Below are positions 1 through 8,417 of a stretch of 32,019 nucleotides of DNA, one piece after another. The position numbers and the translations under genes are program-made. Location of the stretch: the NCBI GenBank assembly GCA_024231855.1, contig JAAEQD010000410.1, forward strand, positions 1 to 32,019, given 5' to 3'. Positions within the stretch are counted from its first letter, which is position 1; every line of letters begins with the position of its first letter. This DNA is from Candidatus Zixiibacteriota bacterium. Lineage in GTDB: Bacteria; Zixibacteria; MSB-5A5; UBA10806; 4484-95. The notes under the pieces are model-generated. The model was given only the letters and a program-made list of their open reading frames with translations, had not been told where the DNA came from and ran no database searches.

Positions 1-2574
1 ATCGCCTTCTGTCAGAACATGAATCATGACCGAATCGATGCTCACCGGATAGCTTTCCGGAACGAACATCGTGGCCATTAGATTGGCGGCATCATAGTAG
101 TAGTAGGCATTCTCCAAGGCGCCGTCATCGTAAGCCATCTCATTGCTTTCCGTGACACCCGGAGGCAGCCAGCCCACAGGAATGTGGCCATCGAAACCGC
201 TCTGGGCGCTGAGATATCCCGGAGGGCCTTCGGTGCCGGTCAACTGGACTATATAAGAATCATCCATATCGTTGAAGATGAAATCATACGGGCCGTCGAC
301 TTCCGGTGTGAAAGTAAGCATCTCGCCACCGACACCACCGGAACCATAGGTCACAAAATCGGAATGCATAGTGTAGAACTCGAAAACGTAAGTTATACCT
401 TCATAGAGAGAATCCGAGGCGCCCCATTTGGACGGGGTGTTATCGATTCCCGCCATAAGATCAAGCGAAAGATCATTGTTACCTTCAACCGAGAAAACGA
501 AATTGTTATCCGATCCGGACGGATTGGGTTCAAGAGTCGGCACTACAGGCGGGTCTAAATCTGGAATATCGAAATCGGCGCCATCAGCTAAAACAGCACT
601 TAAGAGATTGTAGTTTTCGGTATAGATTGACCAGCTGTAAGAGTTATCGAGATCGCGGGCAAGAAGCAGTTCAGCGGTGAATATACCGTCTCCGGCGGTT
701 TCATCGGGCGCTTCGCCGTTATCCCATATTTCGATCAAATCGCCAGACCACGTTCCATCATAGAAACCGTCATTGTCCCAGGATCCGTTCAGGTAGAAGG
801 AACGATAATCGATATCATCGGGATTACCGAATGACACCGTCAGTGTTACACTGACTTTGCCTTCGAGAGCGTAGTCAACAAATAGCGTTTCATTTTCAGC
901 CACCATTTGCGCGTCAAAAATCGGCAAATGCGTGGGCGGATAGTCTACACGAATATCAAACAATGTATCGGCGGGCATAAACAGATAATACCAGCCGTCG
1001 GCATTGGATGACGCCGCCCAGGGGCGATCTTCTACGCTAATTATGGCTCCCTGTAAGGGAGTACCGCTGGCCTCATCGGTAATCTGGCCGGCCAAAGTAC
1101 CCCAGCCTTCAAGATAAGCCAGAGCGCGTAATACACACTCATAAGCATTGACAATGCCCATACCATAATCATTATCCTCGCCTTCGGATCCAAGATCTTC
1201 GGCGGTATCAAGCATAATCTGCTTGACCTGATCGGTGGTCAGGTTCGGGTTGGCTTGACGCATAAGAGCTACCACGCCGGCGATATGCGGGCAAGCCATC
1301 GAGGTGCCGCTCCAGCCGCCCTGATAGCCGCCGCCGGGAACAGAACTTCTAACATTTACGCCCGGCGCGGAAACTTCCGGTTTGAAAGTAGGTTCGCCAT
1401 CGGGTGTACAATACGAAGGACCGCGCGATGAGAAGCTGGCAATCGGCAGACTTTCGTTATTTCCATCAAGAGCGGCCACAGAAAATGTTGTCAGCTCAGT
1501 GGTGGCTCTGTCAGATGGACGTCTTAACGAATTCGGACCTGGCCCCTCGTTACCGGCGGCAAATACGACTACCACACCGGCTGCTTCGAGACCATCAAGA
1601 GCCGTCCAAAATGTCTGATCGCAAGGAGGATAACCATGACCGGTTGTCACACCCCAGGAGTTCGAGCAAACATCGGGGACATCCCAGGCAGTTGAAGGAT
1701 CGGTGTCGGGATCGACAAGCCACTCAAATGACAATAAAGCATCCGCGACAGTCTGCGGAATCGAAACTCTATCTATCACACCGGCCGACATCCACTCAGC
1801 GCCAAACGCGACGCCAATTGTATCGCCGGTTGATTCACCCAGGCCGCAAATCGTGCCCATGGTATGAGTACCATGTTGACCCGCGTCAAAGGGAAACATC
1901 GTGTTACTCACCGGATCAAACCATGCCCATTCCGGATTATCGGTATACCTGACATCGTAGCCTCTCCAGCGGGCGTTTAACGCGGCATGGTTGCCATCAA
2001 CGCCTGTATCCAGATGACTGACCAGGCGGCCCGAGCCGGTTATACCCATCGCCCAGCATTCGGGGGCGTGGATTCGTTCCAAACCGATTTCAACCCCGGC
2101 AATCAGAGGTTGATCGCCACCCTCGTCAACGGGCTTAACCGATTCGATTTGATATTCGGGATTGATTTGAAGGACATCGTCGCGGGCGACTAAAATATCC
2201 AATGCTTCTTCGGTCGCCGTAACCAATACGAGATTGGCAATCCACAGACCGCGATAATCCTCAACCAAACCCTGGCCGGCAAGCTCGTCAAGCTGAGCCA
2301 AAATAGGGCCCTGGGTTTGGGTAGCTTTTTCCTGCAAGGCCAAAACTACAGCCTCATGCCACTGACGCCTATCGGCGCGAATAGCATAAAGTTCGCTTTT
2401 AAGAGCGTCTAAATCGACCTGATCGGTTAATGTGATAATCGCCCCAACCATATTCCGGGATTGATTATCAATCAGGTATTGCTCGAAATCGCTACTGAAT
2501 GTGCCCGCGGAAGAGGAGACCGCAAAGATGAGTATTAAAGCAATTGCGGTTGAAAAATTCAAAAGTTGTTTCAT
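1..2574 (-). CDS. Secreted subtilisin-like (S8) serine peptidase, C-terminus cut by window edge
   Basis: The frame is open for 858 codons from ATG 2574 to the left edge with no stop, so the 3' end lies outside. A GGGGAG ribosome site precedes the start. The N-terminus (MKQLLNFSTAIALILIFAVS) is a signal peptide, followed by an I9-like propeptide to about residue 150. The S8 triad is complete: Asp189 in HLDTGVDGN, His234 in HGTHTMGT, Ser425 in GTSMACPH, with oxyanion Asn342 in AAGNEGPG. Behind the catalytic domain come a carboxypeptidase-regulatory-like beta domain (about 475-555) and further beta-rich modules that look like choice-of-anchor X repeats. It should be an exported protease acting outside the inner membrane. 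A C-terminal sorting tail might follow beyond the window. Being next to the secretin operon makes it a possible substrate, which is inference only. Confidence 0.95.
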   Translation of the reverse strand, partial: MKQLLNFSTAIALILIFAVSSSAGTFSSDFEQYLIDNQSRNMVGAIITLTDQVDLDALKSELYAIRADRRQWHEAVVLALQEKATQTQGPILAQLDELAGQGLVEDYRGLWIANLVLVTATEEALDILVARDDVLQINPEYQIESVKPVDEGGDQPLIAGVEIGLERIHAPECWAMGITGSGRLVSHLDTGVDGNHAALNARWRGYDVRYTDNPEWAWFDPVSNTMFPFDAGQHGTHTMGTICGLGESTGDTIGVAFGAEWMSAGVIDRVSIPQTVADALLSFEWLVDPDTDPSTAWDVPDVCSNSWGVTTGHGYPPCDQTFWTALDGLEAAGVVVVFAAGNEGPGPNSLRRPSDRATTELTTFSVAALDGNNESLPIASFSSRGPSYCTPDGEPTFKPEVSAPGVNVRSSVPGGGYQGGWSGTSMACPHIAGVVALMRQANPNLTTDQVKQIMLDTAEDLGSEGEDNDYGMGIVNAYECVLRALAYLEGWGTLAGQITDEASGTPLQGAIISVEDRPWAASSNADGWYYLFMPADTLFDIRVDYPPTHLPIFDAQMVAENETLFVDYALEGKVSVTLTVSFGNPDDIDYRSFYLNGSWDNDGFYDGTWSGDLIEIWDNGEAPDETAGDGIFTAELLLARDLDNSYSWSIYTENYNLLSAVLADGADFDIPDLDPPVVPTLEPNPSGSDNNFVFSVEGNNDLSLDLMAGIDNTPSKWGASDSLYEGITYVFEFYTMHSDFVTYGSGGVGGEMLTFTPEVDGPYDFIFNDMDDSYIVQLTGTEGPPGYLSAQSGFDGHIPVGWLPPGVTESNEMAYDDGALENAYYYYDAANLMATMFVPESYPVSIDSVMIHVLTEGD

Positions 2575-2957
2575 AATGAGAACTCCCCATTTGATTTAAA
2601 ATTTACTACTCCATATTAATGCTTTTTTAAGTACATCACCTCCGTGTTGCTAATACATTAAATTGCTATAAATTTATCCTTTAGTCTATTGTCAAAAATC
2701 AATTAGAACAATACGAATATGAAATCCGCACAAGATGTAATACCACTAATATTGAATATATATTTTTTTTTATTTTTGGCAATACATTTTTATGGTTAAA
2801 TTAGCCGCAACTCTTTGACTGATAAATATTTTACCCTAAAGCCCGGTCAATAATTGGGGCTTAATAGATTATATTTACTCTTTTTATTCGCTAATGATAT
2901 TAAAGATATGTAGTTAGGCTCAGATGTATAAACAGGGCCATATGGTACTATTATAGT
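2575..2957. other. AT-rich intergenic region without a gene
   Basis: This lies between the end of the transporter and the start of the peptidase. It is strongly AT-rich, with a poly-T run near 2761-2779. A short inverted repeat (AAGCCC at 2839-2844, GGGCTT at 2857-2862) lacks a convincing minus-strand U-tract, so I do not call it a terminator. The peptidase promoter presumably lies here, but I cannot pick a site. Confidence 0.5.
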
Positions 2958-3869
2958 TTAACTAAATGTTACAACTATGGCCCCGGCGACTGCCAGAATA
3001 ATGGCAATAATCTTATATGAATCCATCGACTCTTTGAGAAAAATACCGGCAAAAATGAAAATAAATATATTGTTGGTTTGATTAAGCGATGCCGATATCG
3101 ACGCCTGCGTGTATTTCATCCCCCCCAGCCAGAATATCATCGCCAGATAGGCGCCAAAAAAGGAACCAATAAGAGTATAATGCCATCGACCGACAGAATG
3201 TATAGACTTAATTATGTCACGTCGGCCACGATGAAAAAGCAAAATAAGCGCCAGCATCAGAACGCCGGATATCAAGCGCATCTCGGTGACCCAGATCAAT
3301 GGCGATCGCTCCAGGAGCGGCTTAACCATCACGATTCCGGCGGCAGTAGCGGCCATGGCTAAAGCCCCGAACAGAATACCTAACAATAGGTTACGACGAC
3401 TCAGGCGGTCCTTCCCGCGAGGTCGTGTGATGGTTAGTACCGCCGATAGAATCATCAAAACGCCCAGAACTTGTATAAGACTTAAATCCTCACCTAAAAA
3501 CAGGATCGATAAGATTATTATAAACGGACTGTAGAGGCAATCGACAATCGCTACCAGGCCGGCCCCGAGAAGGTTCAGGCTTTTAAAAAATAGCGTATCG
3601 GCTATACCTATCCCCAGCGCGCCGCTTATGAAAAGAATTAGATAGTCTGACCCGGAGGCAGGATATAAAAGCGACTGACCAAACAGGTAAATAGTGGGGA
3701 TCAGTAACATCACCGCCAATAAATCCTTAAACAGATTCAAGGCGATAGGATGAACCGATTCACCGCTTTTCTTAAACAGAATTACCGCAATCGCCCAGGT
3801 GATCGCGGTTATAAGCGACAGCGTTTCACCGAGATAAGGAATCATGACCTCCGGGTGATAGAGTTTCAT
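2958..3869 (-). CDS. EamA/DMT-family inner-membrane transporter
   Basis: The 303-residue protein is about ten hydrophobic helices in two homologous halves. The first begins YLGETLSLITAITWAIAVILF, and the second half ends in a helix typical of EamA (IIAIILAVAGAIVV). The length fits the drug/metabolite transporter superfamily. The substrate cannot be read from the sequence. The start is uncertain: ATG 3869 has no clear ribosome site, while the internal ATG at 3845 is directly preceded by GGAGGTC, though the spacing is very short. It is separated from the upstream secretin gene by 155 bases that hold a 15-base palindrome, so it may be transcribed on its own. It has no evident functional tie to the pilus genes. 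Confidence 0.9.
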   Translation of the reverse strand: MKLYHPEVMIPYLGETLSLITAITWAIAVILFKKSGESVHPIALNLFKDLLAVMLLIPTIYLFGQSLLYPASGSDYLILFISGALGIGIADTLFFKSLNLLGAGLVAIVDCLYSPFIIILSILFLGEDLSLIQVLGVLMILSAVLTITRPRGKDRLSRRNLLLGILFGALAMAATAAGIVMVKPLLERSPLIWVTEMRLISGVLMLALILLFHRGRRDIIKSIHSVGRWHYTLIGSFFGAYLAMIFWLGGMKYTQASISASLNQTNNIFIFIFAGIFLKESMDSYKIIAIILAVAGAIVVTFS

Positions 3870-3949
3870 TAGGGCTTAGGCAAATCAATACAAATGGGGA
3901 GCGAAATAAACAATCCACCTGAAAACTACTGTGTAAATAAATCATGGCG

Positions 3950-3964
3950 CTTAAGTTACTTAAG
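3950..3964. promoter_or_regulatory. 15-bp palindrome upstream of the EamA transporter (possible operator)
   Basis: CTTAAGTTACTTAAG is a perfect inverted repeat (7-1-7) about 80 bases upstream of the transporter start and downstream of the secretin stop. It is not followed by a U-tract on the minus strand, so an operator is more likely than a terminator. No regulator gene is nearby. Confidence 0.25.
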
Positions 3965-4024
3965 ATCTCGGTTTTTTACAAGGGAGAATTTGCGGGTAAA
4001 ATTTAATAGAAATAAAAACAGGTT

Positions 4025-5650
4025 CTACTCAACAATCTCCGGGGTGATAAATATCATCAGATCGGTTTTGTTTGTGGTAGTGTTTTTGGTTTTAAACAAG
4101 TAACCCAAAATCGGAATATCACCCAACAGCCAGAGTTTCGATTCGTTTTCTATTTTGCTTTCTTTGTATAGCCCGCCTATAACAACGGTCTCGCCGTTGG
4201 TTACGACGACCTCGGTTTCCACCGAGCGCTTGGTGGTGATCGGCTGTTGATTGTTCGTTGGGCCTACCCAGCCGGTAATCTCCTCCACCGTTGGCTGACA
4301 GCTTAATGTTATCCGTCCCGGCTCGTTAATTTTCGGCACGACATTGAGAACGATACCGACTTCTTTATAGTCGAATGTCACGATATCCTGGACCACCGCG
4401 CCTTCGGAGAACCGGTTGACCGTTTGAATCGGAATGGTGGTGGTGACGCTAATAGTCGCCTTCTTACCGTCGGAGGTTGTCACCGACGGGTCGGATAGAA
4501 GTCGGCTTTTGCCGGAATCATCCAGGTAATTCAAAACGGCTGTGGCTTCGCTGATCGTGAGCGTCCCCCAGACAAACGACCCCTTCTTGGGCGGCCACGG
4601 CGAATAGCCGGCCAAGCCGGAGCTTGTGGCACCATCACCTTCGGTCGACGAAGGATCGGTATCCGTCAGATTGGCCTCGACTGTCTTGTTCCAGTCGATA
4701 CCCAGCGTGGTCTCGCCACTGATATTTGTCTCGATAAATTTTACCGATATCGCGATCTGTCTGGGTTTGACATCGATATCCGAAAGCAAACCCCGGATTA
4801 TCTTATGCTTTTCGGCGGTATCGGTAAGAAGAAGATATCGGGGCTGTTTTTCGTCGCCTCCGTCATCTCCGGAAACGGCTTCAATTATCTTAATCCCGGC
4901 GCCGGGCGAAAGTATCTCTTTGACAGCTTCCGCGAAGCCGGCGGCATCGGCATATTTAAGGCTATACACCTGTGACTCCATGCCTTCCCGCTTGTCCTCG
5001 GATTGCCCTGTAACGACAACCACCCGTCCATTTATGAAATAGGTGTTCCCGGATGCTTTCAATATCGCCTGGATCGCCTCTTCAACCGGCACCTGCCGCA
5101 GGTTCACCCAGATCGCTTTCTCATCCAGATCAGAGACAACCAGATCGAAGCCCGCCTCGCGGGAGATTATATTCAGGGCGGCCGATACCTGACCATCCTC
5201 CATAACCAGATTTACTTTAGTCTGTAACCAAGCCGGACCGCTTGATTCCTTTTTCGATTGATCAAGTCTGGTCGGGCTGTCGGTGAAATCTATTTTTATC
5301 GTATTGTCTAACTTGCCAAGCGAGTAATCGGCGCTCTCGGAGTATTCTATTGTCAGCCGGATACCTTGCGTATGATCCGCCAGTGGTTGCAAACTAACTC
5401 TTTCGACAGGCGGGAAATACTTATAGGTCGGCGGCATAGCCGGCATAGCCGTATTGTAGAATTCCAGAATGATCCGATTAGGGTTGGTCATCCCGAAACT
5501 GGAATACCCGTCCAAATGGGATAAAGCCACAACAACTCCGGTGGCCCCATCCTCGGAATATATGTCTATATCCTCCAGTTGATAAACATTATCAGCGTAT
5601 GTCAACGAGACCAGGAACAGTCCAATTATAATAATCATTATCTTTTTCAA
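4025..5650 (-). CDS. pilQ: PilQ-like outer-membrane secretin
   Basis: This is the outer-membrane pore of a type IV pilus or type II secretion-like machine. The signal peptide starts MKKIMIIIIGLFLVS. An AMIN-like beta domain (about 20-125), an STN domain (about 150-215, with FDLVVSDLDEKAIWVNLRQV), a secretin N domain (about 225-300) and the C-terminal secretin domain (about 300-541) follow. The latter shows the usual VPKI, ETEVVVTNGETVVIGGL and GDIPILGYLF signatures. At 541 residues it is short for PilQ, with a single AMIN-like domain. The start is TTG at 5650, whose TTGA overlaps the stop of the preceding PilP gene, a sign of translational coupling. ATG at 5638 would shorten it by four residues and remove the two leading lysines, so I prefer TTG. 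It is the last gene of the operon. Confidence 0.95.
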   Translation of the reverse strand: MKKIMIIIIGLFLVSLTYADNVYQLEDIDIYSEDGATGVVVALSHLDGYSSFGMTNPNRIILEFYNTAMPAMPPTYKYFPPVERVSLQPLADHTQGIRLTIEYSESADYSLGKLDNTIKIDFTDSPTRLDQSKKESSGPAWLQTKVNLVMEDGQVSAALNIISREAGFDLVVSDLDEKAIWVNLRQVPVEEAIQAILKASGNTYFINGRVVVVTGQSEDKREGMESQVYSLKYADAAGFAEAVKEILSPGAGIKIIEAVSGDDGGDEKQPRYLLLTDTAEKHKIIRGLLSDIDVKPRQIAISVKFIETNISGETTLGIDWNKTVEANLTDTDPSSTEGDGATSSGLAGYSPWPPKKGSFVWGTLTISEATAVLNYLDDSGKSRLLSDPSVTTSDGKKATISVTTTIPIQTVNRFSEGAVVQDIVTFDYKEVGIVLNVVPKINEPGRITLSCQPTVEEITGWVGPTNNQQPITTKRSVETEVVVTNGETVVIGGLYKESKIENESKLWLLGDIPILGYLFKTKNTTTNKTDLMIFITPEIVE

Positions 5651-6132
5651 AACAGTTCTCCCATCGTCAATTTTTCAATGGCTCCTGATTTTTTTATCAA
5701 CACGTAATCGCGATAGATCGATACGACATGCCAGCCATCGATTTTCTCATTTGCCTGGATAACCTTATTATTAATTATAGCGAAACTTGCTCTATCCTTA
5801 TGATAAGATATACCGGTCAGATGTGGTTTGCCGGTGGTTTTAGGCTCGCTCGACCGGGTCGCTCCGGTCCGGGAAGGTCGATGATCTCTAAAGGGATTTC
5901 TGCCCCAGCCCGATGGTACTGATAAAGTCTGAATTGAGACGGGCGTTAATCCGGCCTCCCGCGGTGTTTTTTGCCCGACAATTTCATTTATAACGCTTTC
6001 ATCGGCGGTTCGATTGACAGCAGACCTGGCCGGTTTTTTTGATTCATCATCGCCTAAAAAATGAAACCAGCCGCCATAAATAACAGAACAGGCAAAGACT
6101 ATATAGACCAATATTTTTCTCTTGTTACCCAT
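5647..6132 (-). CDS. pilP: PilP-like (GspC-like) inner-membrane lipoprotein/periplasmic linker
   Basis: The 161-residue protein has an N-terminal membrane anchor (KILVYIVFACSVIYGGWFHF), a disordered Ser/Arg/Lys-rich linker, the WGRNPF motif near residue 76, and a C-terminal small beta domain (about 105-160, HLTGISYHKDRASFAIINN) like the PilP/GspC homology region. PilP links the PilN-PilO inner-membrane platform to the secretin. The frame stays open upstream to 6387, but that extension overlaps pilO out of frame and looks unlike protein. ATG 6132 sits at the end of pilO with an 8-base overlap, which fits the spacing in this operon. It lacks the N-terminal lipobox Cys typical of proteobacterial PilP. 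Confidence 0.8.
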   Translation of the reverse strand: MGNKRKILVYIVFACSVIYGGWFHFLGDDESKKPARSAVNRTADESVINEIVGQKTPREAGLTPVSIQTLSVPSGWGRNPFRDHRPSRTGATRSSEPKTTGKPHLTGISYHKDRASFAIINNKVIQANEKIDGWHVVSIYRDYVLIKKSGAIEKLTMGELF

Positions 6133-6700
6133 TGTTAGCCATCCCCGGTTTGGCTCTTTCGAAAAAGCGAACGGCTCCCCTAAAATCGCACTGGACACCG
6201 TCCTCCGATTCCGGATCGCTTTGCAGTTTAATATCGTAAATATCCAAAACATAAACTTTAGTCTCGAGCGATCTGAACAATTTACCGACATCGCTATAAT
6301 TGCCGGTAAGTTTTGATTCAAAAGGTACGATAAAGGCGCTGGTATTATCGCTAAATCTTTTCTGCTGGATATACTTGGGTATATCATATTTAAAATCGAT
6401 AAACTTCACTCTGTGTTTGTTCGCCAGTGATGCCATAGCCTTCACCATAGATACGGCATCATCGAGATCGAACAAATCATCTTTATAAGCCCTGATCTGG
6501 TCATCGAAGGCCGCTAGTTTTACTTGATAATCGCCAACCGATTTCAGCGTTTTTAGCCTGGTCGTCAGCTCGCCTGTTTTATCGGAAACGGCAAGATCGA
6601 GCCGGGCGATACTCCGGCTGTGCCAGTAGAAAATCGCGCAAAAAACCAGAACCAACACGCATGGCAGCCAGATCACCTTTAAAATTACTCTGCCGTCCAT
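6125..6700 (-). CDS. pilO: PilO-like inner-membrane pilus assembly protein
   Basis: The 191 residues consist of a short cytoplasmic N-terminus, one transmembrane helix (about 8-26), a coiled-coil segment (about 35-90) and a ferredoxin-like periplasmic domain (about 95-185), the PilO layout. The phrase VPFESKLTGNYSDVGKLFRSLE matches the V-x-L-x-G-x-Y-x-x-L-x-x-F-x-x-L pattern of the family in spirit. PilO pairs with PilN to form the alignment complex between the platform and the secretin. It overlaps the upstream PilM-PilN gene by 16 bases and the downstream pilP by 8, so it is translated as part of the operon. Confidence 0.85.
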   Translation of the reverse strand: MDGRVILKVIWLPCVLVLVFCAIFYWHSRSIARLDLAVSDKTGELTTRLKTLKSVGDYQVKLAAFDDQIRAYKDDLFDLDDAVSMVKAMASLANKHRVKFIDFKYDIPKYIQQKRFSDNTSAFIVPFESKLTGNYSDVGKLFRSLETKVYVLDIYDIKLQSDPESEDGVQCDFRGAVRFFERAKPGMANNG

Positions 6701-8292
6701 TGACCTATCCTTGCTGAACCGGTTATGGCAAAACCGACATGTTTATTCGAACCATCGATTCTTTCGCCCAACCTTTCGAATTTATCTTCGCTAAAGCCGC
6801 AATATTGGCTGAGATTTTCCACCAGCCCGGCCAGTTGTATATCGGCGTTTTTCAAATCGCCGTTATAATAGCCTTCAATTCTAATATCGATGCCGCCTTT
6901 ACCGACATCGCTCTTTGACAGGCGCAACGTCTTAAAATAAACTCCCGACGAGACCGACTGACTGATAGCCCTCATAAATTCCGCGACCCATTTTTGCGGC
7001 GGCCGCAGATGAGAAATTGATATCGCGGCTTCGGCAACCGCGTTCTCGAGCCGACGTGCCTCAGTGAATGCCGCTGAACTTTCGATTTGACTTATTTGAT
7101 TATCGATAGTTTCAATTTTCTCAAGGCGATTCATTTTTTCGATAGCAAACATACCGCCGAATAATATCACGACTATTATCAAAAAAGCCGAGAACAAACT
7201 GGCCAGCGATTTAATTTTGGCAATCTTTTGAAGCTTCTTTACACTCGAAGGCAGATACAGGTACTTCGTATCCAATCCGGGCGCTCCGGCATTGAGCAGG
7301 TATTTGCATTCCTTATTATCCCAGAACCGCTTCAGAGCTTCTTTATCTTCTACCAGGGAATCGAAAGGATTATCACAGGCAACTTCGATATCCACAATCG
7401 GTGTTATCCTCCGGGCGATTTCTTCCCAACCTTCGCCATGAACTCTAATTCGATTCGCTTGCTGACCCGAATAAACCGACTGGTAAAAATCGAGACTATT
7501 TTTTAGATTGTTTTCGATTTTTTCGGCGAGGTTTAATAATTCCAGTGGAGATTCACCTGTGATTCTATCGAATCTGAAACTATTGGAAAACTCGAATCGG
7601 CCGGTATTAATAAAATCGATAACGGCTTCGGACTCGCCCCAGTGAAGTAAAATATCAATGGTTTGTTCCTGACGGGATTGATCCAGAAAGTTGCCGCTTA
7701 AAGCCAATGGAGAAGGAACGACTCCAAGAAGTTTGTCGCCCAGGAACGCGAATCGATTAACTTGATCTTTCTTGGCTACCGCCAGCAATACTCGTGTTTG
7801 TCCATCAGATGTCGCTACATCAAGGATATTAAGATAAGCTTCTTCAATCGGGTAGGGGATCTGCTTGGCGCATTTCCATCTCAAGGCTTCATTAAATGAG
7901 TCCTTTTTCATCTCCGGTATTGTAATTCGACGCAGAAAAAAACCGGCGCCTTCGATAATTATAAGAATTTTGGTTTTATCCAGATTGATATTTTTAGATA
8001 ATATCTCAAGACCTTCCGCCACCGCTTTATCTATTTTTTGCTCTTGAAGTAATATCTCGGGAAGTTCACCTGCTTCAAGCCATCTGGTAGCTTTCCCACG
8101 CCTGGCAAATAGGCTATATTTTAGATACCTACAGGTCAGATCAAGGGATAATATCATCGATCGCCGAAAATTGCCGTTTCGTTTTTGGCCAAACGTAATA
8201 ATTTCGCTTTTATCGATTTCCTGATCTATATCAGAAACCGGTAGCGCCGCGTTGGTTTGAACGTTCGAATTATCTTTAATTGATTCAGTCAT
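6685..8292 (-). CDS. PilM-PilN fusion protein (GspL-like architecture)
   Basis: A single 535-residue chain joins a PilM-like actin-fold domain (about 45-350) to a PilN-like part with one transmembrane helix (about 362-383), a coiled coil and a C-terminal ferredoxin-like domain. PilM features are visible in LRWKCAKQIPYPIEEAYLNI (138-157) and VLLAVAKKDQVNRF. The first nucleotide-binding loop, normally a D-I-G-S/T-x-x-x-K type motif, reads DLTCRYLK (51-58), and the second (LLHWGESEAVID) lacks the usual D-x-G. ATP binding may therefore be lost. The order cytoplasmic actin-like domain, membrane helix, periplasmic domain is that of GspL in type II secretion. An N-terminal tail of about 40 polar residues may be disordered. 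It follows the longest pseudopilin by 125 bases and overlaps pilO. Confidence 0.88.
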   Translation of the reverse strand: MTESIKDNSNVQTNAALPVSDIDQEIDKSEIITFGQKRNGNFRRSMILSLDLTCRYLKYSLFARRGKATRWLEAGELPEILLQEQKIDKAVAEGLEILSKNINLDKTKILIIIEGAGFFLRRITIPEMKKDSFNEALRWKCAKQIPYPIEEAYLNILDVATSDGQTRVLLAVAKKDQVNRFAFLGDKLLGVVPSPLALSGNFLDQSRQEQTIDILLHWGESEAVIDFINTGRFEFSNSFRFDRITGESPLELLNLAEKIENNLKNSLDFYQSVYSGQQANRIRVHGEGWEEIARRITPIVDIEVACDNPFDSLVEDKEALKRFWDNKECKYLLNAGAPGLDTKYLYLPSSVKKLQKIAKIKSLASLFSAFLIIVVILFGGMFAIEKMNRLEKIETIDNQISQIESSAAFTEARRLENAVAEAAISISHLRPPQKWVAEFMRAISQSVSSGVYFKTLRLSKSDVGKGGIDIRIEGYYNGDLKNADIQLAGLVENLSQYCGFSEDKFERLGERIDGSNKHVGFAITGSARIGQWTAE

Positions 8293-8417
8293 TATATTAC
8301 CGTTAGCGAACTTTTAGATCGGGCTTTGCTTCGCCTAACTTATTCATTCTTAACCTATTTATTAAGATCGACATATTTCCCAATAGCTTAATTTCACAGT
8401 TTAATAATTGCCATTAA

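Noticed and set aside
1404..1952. Plus-strand open frame of 182 codons inside the peptidase
   Set aside because: It is antisense to the catalytic domain of the S8 peptidase, with Arg/Gln/His-rich composition and no domain.
2839..2862. Terminator after the EamA transporter
   Set aside because: The stem has only six pairs and no U-tract follows on the minus strand.
6133..6387. N-terminal extension of the PilP frame up to 6387
   Set aside because: It lies wholly inside pilO in another frame, is rich in Arg/Ser/Ile without family similarity, and a proper start exists at 6132.
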